The notes under the pieces were generated by a model. That model saw nothing but the letters and a program-made list of their open reading frames with translations. It was not told where the DNA came from and searched no databases. From positions 49,231,979 through 49,295,978 of the forward strand of contig CM035808.1 of the NCBI GenBank assembly GCA_020466095.1: a stretch of 64,000 nucleotides of DNA, written 5' to 3'. Below, piece after piece: positions 32,291 through 43,463 of the stretch (position 1 is the first letter of the stretch; every line of letters begins with the position of its first letter). The position numbers were made by a program, and so were the translations under genes. Source of the stretch: Chlorops oryzae (Eukaryota; Arthropoda; Insecta; Diptera; Chloropidae).

Positions 32291-33483
32291 TTTTTGTGCG
32301 GTGGATAGATGGATAGTTAGATGGATAGATGGATAACAGCTATTCCCCAAATTAGAAAGGGGAATAATTTAACCGCTGCAGTCGGTATCTAGGTTATTTA
32401 AAATGAAAAAGCAGCAAAGTAGGCTTGGGCAAAAAATACGAATTCACCAAGCTATTTAAAATTTTAATGTAACAAACTTTCAAATCATAAAAAAAAATTT
32501 ATTTTTATTTAAATCGGGAGTAAGCGCATTTCAGTGAATATTAAGTCTTTTATATTCACAGTTAAGTACATAAAACAATGCCACGTTTCCGTGGGAGAGG
32601 AGGAATTATTGGTCGATAGTAGTTTAAGTAAAAATTTATAGCATAATGTTTAAATTTCACACAAAGAATGAATAAAATCCTAGAGTATTTAAAAACATAC
32701 TACTTTACCACTTTTACTACTTTTGCCCAATATCAACCTGTAGCGGGAGAGGAAACGAGCGCGGGTCATACGAAGCTGGCGCGAAGGCTCGCGGAGCGAG
32801 CCTTGGTGCCAGCTAGTATTACTATATGTGGCACTCCCACCAACAACCGAATTAGTGATGCTAGAATGTTTTGAGTACTCACTCAATTTTGTAACTAAGC
32901 ATTCTTGAGTTGAAATTTTTTAATGTTTTCTTTTTAGTATACAACCTTTTAGGTTTTTGATGAAAGATTATGCAATACTGTGCCCTTTTCAAGAGAGGAG
33001 TTCGAAAAATAAGTAGTTTTTGTATTCATTTTAGCATGATTTGTTATAAGTACTTGAGCCATTAGTTTGGTATCGAGCTAGAATTTTTTCTACATCACTG
33101 AAAAGTTCATATCAGCTGTTCTGTTTTGTAAACAAACATTCGGTAATATTCGACGCATGAGTGCTCTTCTTTAGCGTTGTTGAAGAACAAAAGGAAAATT
33201 TCACGTAAAGATTTTTGATATTATATAAAAACCATATTTTAGTCGAAAAAAATGAGCTTTAACAAAAAATATTTGACGAGCACTTATACATGTATATGAA
33301 TTATACCAAACATTTTGATACATGTTACAAGATTTGAAAAGATTTGTTAGACCGGACCCGGAATTTCTCGGGGGTGTGCTACGTTTTTGATTTTGCCATA
33401 AGAATGCATGCAACGGGGGCCTACTTCAACTCAACAAGCATAGTTGTTGTAGAGTGCCACATATAGTAATATATGGCTTGAAC

Positions 33484-34605
33484 AAACGCAATATTACATG
33501 ATCAATCGAAATATGATTTTAAAGCAAGCAAAGAAGTAACGGCAGCCACTACAAATGCTAACAGCACAAGCACTTCAGCAAGCCACCACTGCACTAAGGG
33601 CTAGAAAGTCATTTTTTTTTGGCAAAAAGTCTAGAAAAGGAGAAAGAGCATCGAATTTTTGCACAAAGGTGCAGAGAACAACTCTTAGATCGATGTTAAA
33701 ATTAAATTTTTATTGGAAGATTTTAAAGGGTACCTCCAGTACTAGGGTGTGTTCGGGACAACACATAAAAGCGTCCAAAATCCGCAACTCCTAATTTTTT
33801 TCAATGAAAATCGGTGTGTGAGTTCGTTTTGTTTGGGACTTAATAGACAACATTCTGAAGCTTCATTTCTGTATAGGTTTTATGGACTGCCGAGGACTGC
33901 TTCATATTTTTTGTTCTCACAGAACATAAGGAAAATTCAAAAATTTATTTAAAAAAAGCTTCAAGTGTTTAGCTTAACTTGTTTCATATACTAAAAAAAA
34001 ACCCACACAAAACAGTGATGAGGTTTTATTGTACACACATACCTGAATGCTACTATCCATATTTAAAAAAATTAAGTTTCGAAGAAATTGATTAAAGAAT
34101 TTGAACAGGCAATCTCACTTAATTTCAATTATTTGGAACGACAAGCCGCACTTTGTTTGCTTTGTGAACTTTGACAGGCTGTCAAATTAAAAGGGTTACT
34201 AATAGAAATAAATGAAGTCGTTTTTATAATGGTCAGAGTATTTTCTTACTATATGCATACTAATTTTTTCCAAATTACTACACAAAAATTTCGACTTTTT
34301 GTTAAAAAAAGCGGCCAGCTGGCACATAGTGCACTGGAGGAAGTCTTATATCGGTGTGCATAAATGATTTAGAAGAAGATGAGTAGCCAGTATCGGGGAT
34401 ATAAAAGTTTTAATTGTTATGGAAATGTATTTTTTTTATGTTCAGCAGAATCCTGAGGTTTAGGTTTTATTGTTGTTTTAATAAAAGTGATCTCAAAAAT
34501 AAGGTTAATTTGGTTTGATTTCCCTAATGTTTTAATAACTGGCCCTTATTTTTTGTTAAGATATGCCTAGAGGTGTAAAAAATGTACTAAAATGTACATT
34601 CAGAT
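33484..34605. other. No gene recognised
   Basis: AT-rich DNA between the hAT MITE and the right TTCTGATTT cluster. The short frames at 33555-33952 have no family features. Confidence 0.5.
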
Positions 34606-34740
34606 TTTAAAATGTAGTCTGATTTTTGTTCTGATTTATGTTCTGATTTTTCTAGCCCATGTTCTGAATAGTTCTGCCTTTTGAATTCGATTTGTGGCCG
34701 AAGTTCTGCTTTTTCTTCCCAAACAGTTGGTATCATTAAG
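34606..34740. repeat. Cluster of TTCTGATTT words, right
   Basis: Several TTCTGATTT, TTCTGAAT and TTCTGCTTT variants occur before AAACAGTTGGTATCATTA (to about 34740). It mirrors the cluster at 30444-30560. Confidence 0.55.
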
Positions 34741-34741
34741 C

Positions 34742-35079
34742 ATGAATAATAAGTATAAAATCAATCGTTGGTCTATTTTCGAGCTGCAAGAGAATAGAGA
34801 TGAGATTTTTTATAAAGAAAACAAAATGTCGAAGAAGATCTATTTGAAATTAATTAATGAAAAATTAAAAATTTCGGAGCCCGAATTAAGTAAGTAAAGT
34901 CCCACCCACTATTTCAATAATAATTCGATGTTTTGATGTTTTAAGACGACCAATGGGAAAAGTTTGGCTTCTCAAATGAGATCTTCAAACTTGTAAGAAA
35001 TCACCATGTGTTAATAAATGCGCTCGATCTATTGGATAAGGAAAAAGGGAAAAAAAACGTAGAGTGTTCTTGCAATGAG
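34742..35079 (+). CDS. Two-exon reading frame of unknown function
   Basis: Exon 1 is 34742-34889 and exon 2 is 34946-35079, with donor GTAAGTAA and acceptor TTTTAAG. A further donor GTAATATT follows exon 2. The phases fit exactly (148 nt, then 2 plus 132 nt). The predicted peptide begins MNNKYKINRWSIFELQ. It is rich in charged and aromatic residues and ends with a Cys-x-Cys before the second donor. I recognise no domain. It may be the 5' part of another transposon gene whose later exons were lost at the tandem repeat from 35131. ATG 34742 is the first in frame; nothing else supports expression. Confidence 0.4.
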
Positions 35080-35130
35080 GTAATATTACAACAATATTAC
35101 GAATAAATGTTGATGAAAATTTCATTTTGC

Positions 35131-35470
35131 AACCTCCGAAGAAGGAGGTGGTCTTTTGTTGTGACTACTTTTGTCCTATTAAATATTTTCATATGTCGAG
35201 TGTAAAATTAAAGGGAGCGGAGGTTGGGTGGATTTGCCCCCTTTGCTTTTATCCCTAAACCATAAAAACTTTCTTTACTTTATTTTTATTTCATACTAGC
35301 AACCTCCGAAGAAGGAGGTGGTCTTTTGTTGTGACTACTTTTGTCCTATTAAATATTTTCATATGTCGAGTGTAAAATTAAAGGGAGCGGAGGTTGGGTG
35401 GATTTGCCCCCTTTGCTTTTATCCCTAAACCATAAAAACTTTCTTTACTTTATTTTTATTTCATACTAGC
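35131..35470 (-). repeat. Two perfect 170-bp tandem copies of a Helitron-like 3' end
   Basis: 35131-35300 and 35301-35470 appear identical. On the minus strand each ends with a hairpin (CACCTCCTTCTTCGGAGGT) close to the border. The second copy and the neighbouring Helitron end each terminate in GCTAG followed by T, the form seen at the other Helitron 3' ends in this window (GCTAG|T). Confidence 0.85.
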
Positions 35471-36170
35471 TGTTGCCCGCGACAATTTCTGTTAATTATT
35501 ACGATCGCGATTAAGAAGTCTTTTAAAGAATCTATACTGAAAAGTTTGTTTGCTTGTTTGTTTGGAAGCGCCCTGAGGAGCTACTGGTTCGAATTGAAAA
35601 AGTGTATTATATTATCTTGAGTGATTTAAGAAATGCTTTGAGGATGGATGTGAGCCTGATATAAGTTCTTTAAGAAGTGTTGTTGGTTCTGGAATTGTAG
35701 GTATATTGACTTTGCCACCACTATAACACAGTCCAGGAGCTTCAGCCTTCCATTTTTTCGCTTGGCATAAGTTGCATATTTTATCAATTCTGTCGATATC
35801 TATACCATTAAGATCAGATTAGTCAAGGGTGCAATCATAAACAAACGCAGAATTCAATAAGTTATGTTGCCTGCGAGTTCTATTTCTTGCTGATCGTGCA
35901 TTTTGCTGTGCTAATCGATTGGAACGTAGATCACTTGATTCCCGTTGTCGGTTCGCCGAAGTTCGGAAATTTTGTGAGAACTTTGGGAACGTTCAGCACT
36001 TGATTCCCTAGCACAGTTTTGTGCACTAATCGCTCGTTGAGTAGCCAATCTTTGCATATTTTCATTCGTTGTCTCATTACTGCGCAAAAGTCGCATCCGC
36101 TTTGCAGTGATAGTCTGCCGAGAAAGACGATATTTTCTTTTAGGCATTATAGTGATCACGGTTGCCACTT
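35466..36170 (-). pseudogene. Helitron N-terminal fragment with its 3' terminus
   Basis: The minus-strand frame 36168-35911 (likely start MPKRKYRLSRQ, ATG at 36144) is a basic, arginine- and serine-rich N-terminus of the kind I associate with insect Helitron proteins. Further downstream the sequence still reads KICNLCQAKKWKAEAPGLC and PTTLLKELISGSHPSSKHFL, a conserved Helitron region ahead of Rep, broken by stops. The piece ends at GCGGGCAACAGCTAG (35467), a Helitron 3' end. It is an internally deleted Helitron; the 5' end was not found. Confidence 0.75.
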
Positions 36171-36404
36171 TGGTCCATTTGGACCAAAAACGATCCCTTT
36201 TTTACCATTTGGTCCGCTGGTCCCTTTATTTTACATTTGGTCCTTTTTCATAGAGGTTCGTCCATATGTATAACATAACTTAACAGTTTGAAGTGGTTCA
36301 TCATGCTAGAGAATAATCTTTGTATACATATAGCGAAACATTAAATTCGTTGACATCACTGTTGATTGTAACTAGATATATCGATTGTCACCAGCCTAAG
36401 TACA
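36171..36404. other. No gene; GGTCC-rich inverted words
   Basis: GGTCCATTTGGACC at about 36172 and further TTTGGTCC words to 36243 resemble the end of a small inverted-repeat element. The far end was not found. Confidence 0.4.
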
Positions 36405-36412
36405 AGATGGCA

Positions 36413-38991
36413 CAGTGAAGCCAGATTTTATCGATAAAAAACACCCTCATATATTTGAAAAAAAACCCATTTTTCCCCATTTTCAAAAAATAAAAACCCA
36501 CGAAAAAACCCAGAATGATTTTTTGAGAATATGGGCGTACCGATTTCAAAATTGAACATTGGAATTAAACGCAATATTTTAATAGTTTAATATTTTAATA
36601 AAAGTATCAAGAAAATAACAAAAAAATGAAAGTAACTTAAAATTGCAGTCTTGTTCATGACTTAAAAAAATCCAAGTTTCTTTACAACACTTAGGGGTAA
36701 AAATAAAAATAAATATGCAAAGATGTTTTAACAAGGAATAGGCACTAAGGCAACAATTACAACTCAAAATCGCATAGTTACAAGTAAACAACATCCTTAT
36801 TTTTCAGAAATGAATGCGAATTATACGATCTATAGTAGTGCCTACACCTTGGTAAATACACCTTGCAAATATACATATTTCTCAGTACAATATTTTTGAA
36901 TTATGATACTGAATGTGTTTTTTTGTGCATAAAAGTTCATAACAACATATTTTTTTTTTTTCAAGATGATCTTATCATTGCAACACTATTAAGCATTTCA
37001 GATTTTACTCCACATAGGATCTAAAGAAAGCTTTTTAAGTTTGGCTATCTGACTTTGGCTTAACAATAGTGAAATATTTTGGTACTCCTCGTCAATTTCT
37101 TCTGTCAAGTTAAATCGCTCAGCGAGTGAAATTAATCAAACTTTTGAACTTTTTAATGGATCTAGTACAACTTCTGGTTTTGAAAAATTAAATCGCTGAA
37201 GTATTTCATCTTTAAAAGGTACTCTATTAAATATGCCTTTTACGGCAACCTTATAAAAAGTTAAAGCGCAAGTTTGGACCTCAAATTTCTCTTTAAGTGA
37301 TAGTTCATGCTTGATTTCATCATAACCATATCCCAGTTTAATACAATTCAATTCTTGAACATAGCTTTCAAGTGTATTGAAAGATTCTAACTGATCTTTC
37401 CACTCTAACACAAAAAACTCGGGCTTTAAGAAATTCCGTGCTAATTTTAAAATCACAATTTTGGCTTCGTCTAAGAGACTTTGAATTAAAACTTTATGAC
37501 TTTGGAACAGAGCATTAAATACGTTAAAATATTTTAAAGCGTGGTTCAGAAACAAAAAATAAGCTTTCGTTTTCTTACTTTATAGATGCTCAAAGCAAAA
37601 GTCCGCATGTTTCCTTTTATCTTCAAATACTGCAAGCCGGAAAAAGCTGTGTAGGGCATCCCAATTCTCTAGAAGGCGATCGACACATTAGTGAAGGGAG
37701 AGCCAACGAGTTTTTGCTGGTTTCAAAATTTTTTTCGTCGCCACTTGATAATACTCCTGAAATTCTTGAAATTGGGCCATTGCCTTAGCGCTTTCAGACA
37801 CGTACGTCGACAATGTTCTCATTAAATCCTCACATTCTTCGGGCAATTCCTTACAAGCCCATGATGCTGCCAAAGCCGAAGAATGACATGTACATTTCAT
37901 CAAAACCAAGAGCGGACATTTTGCCTTGAGCCTTGTGTAGAAAGAATTATGTTCACCAACCATTGACTTGGCATTATCAGCTCCCAGACCGACAATATTT
38001 TCGTAAGGGATTCCATATTTTGTCATCAAATTATCAAAGCATAAAAATAAGTTGCTTGCACTTCCATCAGCGTTCGCAATGTGGCACAACTCCAATAGCG
38101 ACACAGAAATTTCGCCGTTTTTGGGATCTAGGAATCGGACCACACAACAAAGGTTTTTTTGATTTGATATGTCTGAAGATTCATCGATCAGCACAGAGAA
38201 CTTGAATTTCTTGAGTACATCTATTAATTTCTCTTGTTCATGAGCGGCCACAACGTCTTTTATAAGAAATGACAGCTTAGTTCTTCCCACATTGATATCT
38301 TTCGCGATTTTCGAGTCCGGAAAAATGTTTTTTAATAAAGATACTAAATGATCGATAGCTTCAAAAGCAAGATTGTGCTCTGCAAAAAATGCTGCAAGCT
38401 TAATTTCAGCAGTTTTTATTTCCTTGGACAAATCTGGAACAAAAATTTCAGAAATTGATGGCGTTTCTTTAATCGCTTTTACTCGACCTCGATGTTTCTT
38501 AGAATCGCTGTGATTTTTAATTTCACTTTTCCCACACTGAAATGTGCAACTGCATGCACTGCAGTGTGCTTTTGTGTTGTTACCATCGACTTCATGAAGC
38601 CAAGGACCAAATTCCTTTTTCCACTTCTCTTGAAATCGTTTTTTATTCGATGACATAATAAAAAATATCCGTCTTGTCTCTTTTGCTACGAATTGATTAT
38701 GGCACGCTTTATGGCCAGACAAAAGGTTTGACAATTAGAGTGTAGGTTTACCAAGCGTCCACACTGTAAGTGTTTTGTCATAAGATCTTACCCCGCGACT
38801 AGATACAGCAAAACTAGTCATGCATGGTACTGGAAGAGGCAAAACACGATTTTGATTCTCATAAGTAGTAAATATACCTTAAATGAAGTGCATAAATTTC
38901 GATATAAAATTACCCATATTTTTCCCCATGTCACGTTTTTTGAATGAAAAAACCCAAAATATGGGGAAAAACCCACAATCTGGCATCACTG
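36413..38991 (-). mobile_element. hAT element (hAT-1), fully delimited
   Basis: The ends are CAGTGAAGCCAGATT and the inverse of CAGTGATGCCAGATT. The 8-bp TSD AGATGGCA is exact at 36405-36412 and 38992-38999. It is 2579 bp. Both subterminal regions repeat TTTTTCCCCAT and AAAACCCA words. It carries one decayed transposase gene on the minus strand. It inserted close upstream of the start of the third hAT gene (hAT-3). Confidence 0.95.
36998..38734 (-). pseudogene. hAT transposase of hAT-1
   Basis: The frame runs from 38734, or more likely the second ATG at 38656 (MSSNKKRF), to a stop at 36998, with in-frame stops at 37688, about 37580 and 37136. It has an N-terminal zinc-finger-like Cys/His cluster (CSACSC...HSDSKKH), then VLIDESSD and GLGADNAKSM with the first two catalytic aspartates, then CTCHSSALAASWACKELP. 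The usual C-terminal dimerisation region with the PHSxxxxERxFS motif is not visible before the element ends. A full protein would cut the element's ends. This copy cannot make one. Confidence 0.85.
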
Positions 38992-39425
38992 AGATGGCAA
39001 TAAACTTTTTGCCAATCGATTGTTATTTTTTCCACATCTCTATATGACAGAAGTGGAAAGACATCACGCTTCACCGCAAAATAATATTTAAATATAAGGT
39101 ATCATGGATAAGTAAGTAAATAAACGATACGAAAGTATGTGTAATTTAAATTTTTGTATTAATATGTTATGGTGTTTTAGATTTTTGATCAAGAAATCGA
39201 AATTTGATGAACAGACACACATGCAGTTAGTGGAAAGCGATAGCAATGGAAGTAGTGATGCCCGATATTCAGGAAAAGTATCGATATTTGCGTATCGATG
39301 GAATCGTTCTTCGAAACATCGATACGCAAAAAAATCGAAATAAAAAGCTCCGATATGCCGTTATCGATATTATTTTATGGTCCGGCTTAGACTAGGCAAA
39401 TTCTTCATTGAAGAGTTGCTCTATT

Positions 39426-39713
39426 GAGGCCTTCTACACTAGGCAATTTTAGTTGCGCAACTCGCGAGTTTGTGGGAGAGACGAGGTACGGGGAAGGTAA
39501 GGGAAAATTTTCTGTCGCGAGTTGCTCGTACAGGCAATTTTGTGCGATACGCTTTTTGCATCTCTTTCTTACTTTCAAACGTGAAAGTGGCGTCAGGGTT
39601 GTAGTTTACGATCGCGCAACTCGAGTTTCTGGCCCAATGTAGACACGAAAGCAACTCCAAAAGAGAATTCGATATGAGTTGCGCAACTAAAATTGCGTAG
39701 TGTAGAAGGCCTC
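39426..39713. mobile_element. GAGGCC-ended MITE, complete small copy (D)
   Basis: The terminal inverted repeats are GAGGCCTTCTACACTAGGCA, with AGTTGCGCAACT further in. The 3-bp duplication ATT is at 39423-39425 and 39714-39716. It is 288 bp. It lies between an outer inverted pair (GACTAGGCAAATTCTTCA at about 39390 and its mirror at about 39773), so it may have landed in another small MITE. Confidence 0.85.
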
Positions 39714-40130
39714 ATTTATTGGCGAGAAGGCGACAATCGATTCCGCCGAAAAATAGGACAACTCTTCAATTAAGAATTTGCCTAGTCTAAACTGGGCCTA
39801 TAAGACAATTGGATTGGAAAACAATTGTTGGTGGCTTGAGACGCGCTGGTATTTAATAAGAAAGCTTTTTCTTTCCGCCACTAGTCCCTCGCCAGCGAAA
39901 ATTGTTGTTCTAACATTTTAAGAAATATAAATAAAACATCTTATTTCGTCTAAGTTGTATTGAGTTTTTATTAATTTTGTATTATACAGGGCGGGCAGGA
40001 CTTCCTGCCCTATTGGAAACTAGGCATAAAGGCTGAAGTTTGATAATTATTTGACTCATTAACATCTCCTATACAATGTTATTCGGTTTATCAAAAAAAA
40101 AAAATAAATTAAAAAAATAAAACTAAAAAA

Positions 40131-43100
40131 TTACAATTGCCAATCACTCAAAGATAAAGAATGTAAGAACAGCTGTTGTTGAAAATGTTCAGGCGTTAGT
40201 CTGTTTCGTGTAGTCGTCATTACCTTGCTAGCCGTTGAAAACATTCTCTCCGACGGAACTGATGTTGATAATACTGTAAGATATTTCACCCCCAAATCTG
40301 CTAGCTCTCTACATGGATGATTTTTCCAAAATTGTAAGGGATCCGATTTTTGCGGCAAGACCGGTTGCTTCAAATAAGTTTTCAGTTAATCCGAAAGATC
40401 CAAAGTGTTTTTTTTCCTTTGACGATAGAGTTTGAATATTTTCAGCTCGCAATTTTTCATGGTAAGACCAAAAACCAGAGTTTGTTTCTATGTCTTGTGA
40501 TGTTACGACTTCTTCATGCAAATTTCCAATTTCGAACTTCGACCTGTTTAATTCTTTTGAAATTTTGTTGATGGCTTCCGCACAAGCACTTGGGTCTTTG
40601 AAGTGTATCTTTATGAATCGAGGGTCTAATATTGTGGCAGTAGCGATCAAAGATATTTTTTCAATATTTTTGAATCTTCGCAAAAACTGATCCATTACAA
40701 TATTTTTAAGATTTAAAGCTGATTCAGAAGTAACTTCAACTTCTTCTAGAGCTGCACCGCAAGTTTTTATGATAGGTATTGCCAGACTTCCTGTAACATA
40801 TTTTTCACCAGACAGAATTAAAGTAGCTTCCTTGAAAGGCTTCCAAATCTTAACGAAATCACGAGCTATTTCCATTTCAGTTGTTGTTAACATGGATGGT
40901 GAACTTGGAATTTTGAATAGTATAGAAATAATTTTATCCGATAGCTCAATAAATCTTTGCATCATATCGAACGATGAGTTCCAGCGTGTATCAACACTTT
41001 GGATTAATGTTAGACTGGACACCTTGCGAAGTTCATCGGCAGCTACAACAGATTTGTTGAAAAATTTAACTACCGCTTTCACTTTATCGATAGTTGTCTT
41101 CACGTCGAGATCAGAATCCATTACCTTCGAAGGCACTACCCAAGCAGCAAAATAGAGCGATTCGACCAGCAGCAAGTCGAATCGACCTATTTTGGTTGAA
41201 AATACCCTATTTCTGACCTATTTTCCGGCCTTAAATATGACCTAACTTAAAAGTCCGTTTCGAAGGTCCAAATTACCTCTATTCTACCTATTTCATGACT
41301 TCAAAGTCGCTTCGACTTCCAAGTCGATTTTTGGTCGAAAATAGGTAAAAAATTCCCTATTGAGTGACTTAAAATTGACTTAACTTTGAATTCCAAATTA
41401 GGTAATTTTTCAAGGCAAACAGACCAATTTTTTGACTAAAATTCGACTTTAAAGTCCGTTTGACTTATAGGGCGAAATAGGGTCAAAAGTTGACTTATTT
41501 TGTTGCATGCTTCGACTTCAAAGTCGAGCGGACTTGATTTTTGGACTTCATAGTCGGTTTGACTTTAAAGTCGAAATAGGTCAAAATAGGTCGAGCTCCG
41601 CCATGTTTTTCGAATGGCAAATTGAGAATTATTCTTCTGCATATGTTTTTTCTTTAAGAAAAACAATTTTTTTCAAGCAATATTTATTTAATTTCCATCA
41701 ATGAGAAAGCCCCTTAAAAATTAAGAAGTAGAAGGAACACTTTCACGAAAAATCTCAGCGGGCATATGTTTTTGGGACTTATTAAGCGCAAAATAATTTT
41801 TAATGAAGTCCATATTTTATTTATTATTTATTTCTTAAGACACACGAAGAAGAAAATCTCTCGTTCATTTCTGCTTTCGAGTAATACGAATGACTGAGTA
41901 AGATATTATGTATTTATATCTTTCTCTGTTACTCTTTCTCTCACTTTTTTCGTTTCCTTTTACGTTCTCTTTCGTTTTACTCATAAGTCCAATTAGGTCG
42001 AAAATTGGTCATTGCGACTTCTTTTCGACTAATATTAGGTAAACGGACTTCTTTTCGCCCTGACTTTGAAGTCGAAATGGCCTATTATGACCTATTATTA
42101 CCGCCAATCGACTTCCAATCTATTCCCCACTTACGTCGACTCGACGTCGAATCGACGTAATTTCGACCTATTTAGGTTAGGTCAAGTAAATATTCTGACC
42201 TAATATAGGTAAGAATTTACCAATTTTCGACCTATTTTGCTACTTGGGTAGGTTAAAGGTATGGGCGAGACAAAAGAGCTGAATATTTTCGCCAAAGCTT
42301 TCAGAAACAGCTTTTTTTATATTGCTGGCATTGTCGGTAATAATAGCAACAATCCTGTCCGTATTTATTTGCCATTTGTTGACTAATTGTAATAACCATT
42401 TTTTTATGTTTTCCGATGAGTGGTGATCGTTGAGCTCTAACACACCAAGATTGCAAGTTTTATAGCTGAAATTCCGAACGTAATGACATGTCATCCCTAA
42501 ATAGCTCTGGGTATTCAGCGTGTCTGTCGAAATATCCGCAGTTAACGATGCGTATTTTACTTGTGAAAGCTCATTTCTTATAACATTTGAAATAACTTCG
42601 TATTTTTCTTCCATAAGCTTCGTGACCTTGTTTCGATTAGGTACCTTGTATAGAGGAACAGCACATTTAACGAAAGCATTAAAACCTTCTTTGTTAACGG
42701 TGTCAAATGGCATGAAGTCCTTGGCCAGCATAAACAGTAATTTTTGAGTGAGCTCGATGTGTTTCTTTCCACCGTCTACAACAAAAAATTAAGCGAAAAT
42801 ATTTGTATGATTTAAGAAAGGCGTATTAAATTTTGTGGCTGATACGCCTTGCTTTAAACTTTGAGGATAGAAGTCAATGAAAATAAAAAATACAGTATTA
42901 CGCGCTTACATGCATACCTTGAAAAGACTTTTGCTGAATAAATGATTCGTTAATTGGAGTTTGTTTTTGAACCAATGCTTTTGAGCTATTAGGTTCTGAT
43001 TCGTTCGCAGAAAGTTCAATGTGATTTTTGGACGTCAGTTTTTTATTTTCCTTTTCATCGCCTTGTTTATTTGCAGATGAATTTAAATCCAAGCTAGTTT

Positions 43101-43360
43101 TGCTCTAAATATATATATATAGTTCAGATTAGTCTTTTTAAAAAACGAAACTGTTTCGATGCGTTTCACAGACTCACATTTCTCACTGAATCCCATTCTC
43201 CGTCTTTATGCTTCGAATATAAATAAGTGGCTTCGTAAATTTGTTGTGTTCCCAGAACTTCGCACAATATTGCCGCAAAGAAGACACTTGGCCCCTTCTG
43301 GGGTTTTCTTAAAGAATTTCCAAACAGAACTCTTTGGAGGCACTTTTAAATAAGATCATC
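40131..43360 (-). pseudogene. hAT transposase of hAT-2 (BED type)
   Basis: The pieces in order on the minus strand are: a BED zinc finger (about 43350-43184, SVWKFF...CLLCGN...TTNLRSHL); an intron; a linker exon (about 43106-42914); an intron; the catalytic part 42781-42249 (TADISTD, ITDNASN, CLAHTFNL); then, after the inserted MITE, 41136-40131 including the C-terminal dimerisation motif STSVPSERMFS. A one-base loss breaks the BED end near 43218, another shift lies near 40370, and no in-frame ATG remains. Domain order and TSD-bordered ends make it a standard hAT transposase gene. Confidence 0.85.
41139..42248. mobile_element. MITE with TA duplication, packed with AAGTCGA/TAGGTC words
   Basis: The terminal inverted repeats begin CCCAAG(C/T)AGCAAAATAG and are flanked by TA (41137-41138, 42249-42250). 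Removing it joins FNL to VPSKV in the hAT-2 frame, which confirms the borders. It is 1110 bp. The interior is a dense mixture of CGACTT, AAGTCG, AATAGGTC and GACCTATT words in both orientations. A TA target suggests the Tc1/mariner group, but no transposase is present. Confidence 0.88.
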
Positions 43361-43463
43361 GAGTTTATTCCTAATCAATAAAATTCAATAGAATAAAAAT
43401 ACCTACTACTTCTTCAGAAAAAAGCGTCACGATGCATCACCAATAAATTTTCGCGCGAATTAG

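Larger units (their letters stand above)
30779..32816 (+). mobile_element. Helitron with microsatellite and helicase remnant
   Basis: It starts TCTATATATATAAAATAATG and ends with a hairpin (GGCTCGC / GCGAGCC at about 32787-32803) followed by CTAG at 32813-32816. It sits between A and T with no target duplication; the mirrored right end of the host MITE shows the intact site. The body has a degenerate ATTGATAG-type array and a broken piece of the Helitron helicase. Confidence 0.9.
30775..33475. mobile_element. hAT MITE with a Helitron in its left end
   Basis: The ends are CATA|TATTACTATATGTGGCAC (split by the Helitron) and the inverse of CATATATTACTATATGTGGC. The 8-bp TSD GCTTGAAC is exact at 30767-30774 and 33476-33483. 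Without the Helitron it is 663 bp with no gene. Confidence 0.88.

Noticed and set aside
32850..33107. Possible hAT MITE with TAGTGATGCTAGAATG and TTCTACATCACTGA ends
   Set aside because: The ends match only weakly and no 8-bp duplication is present.
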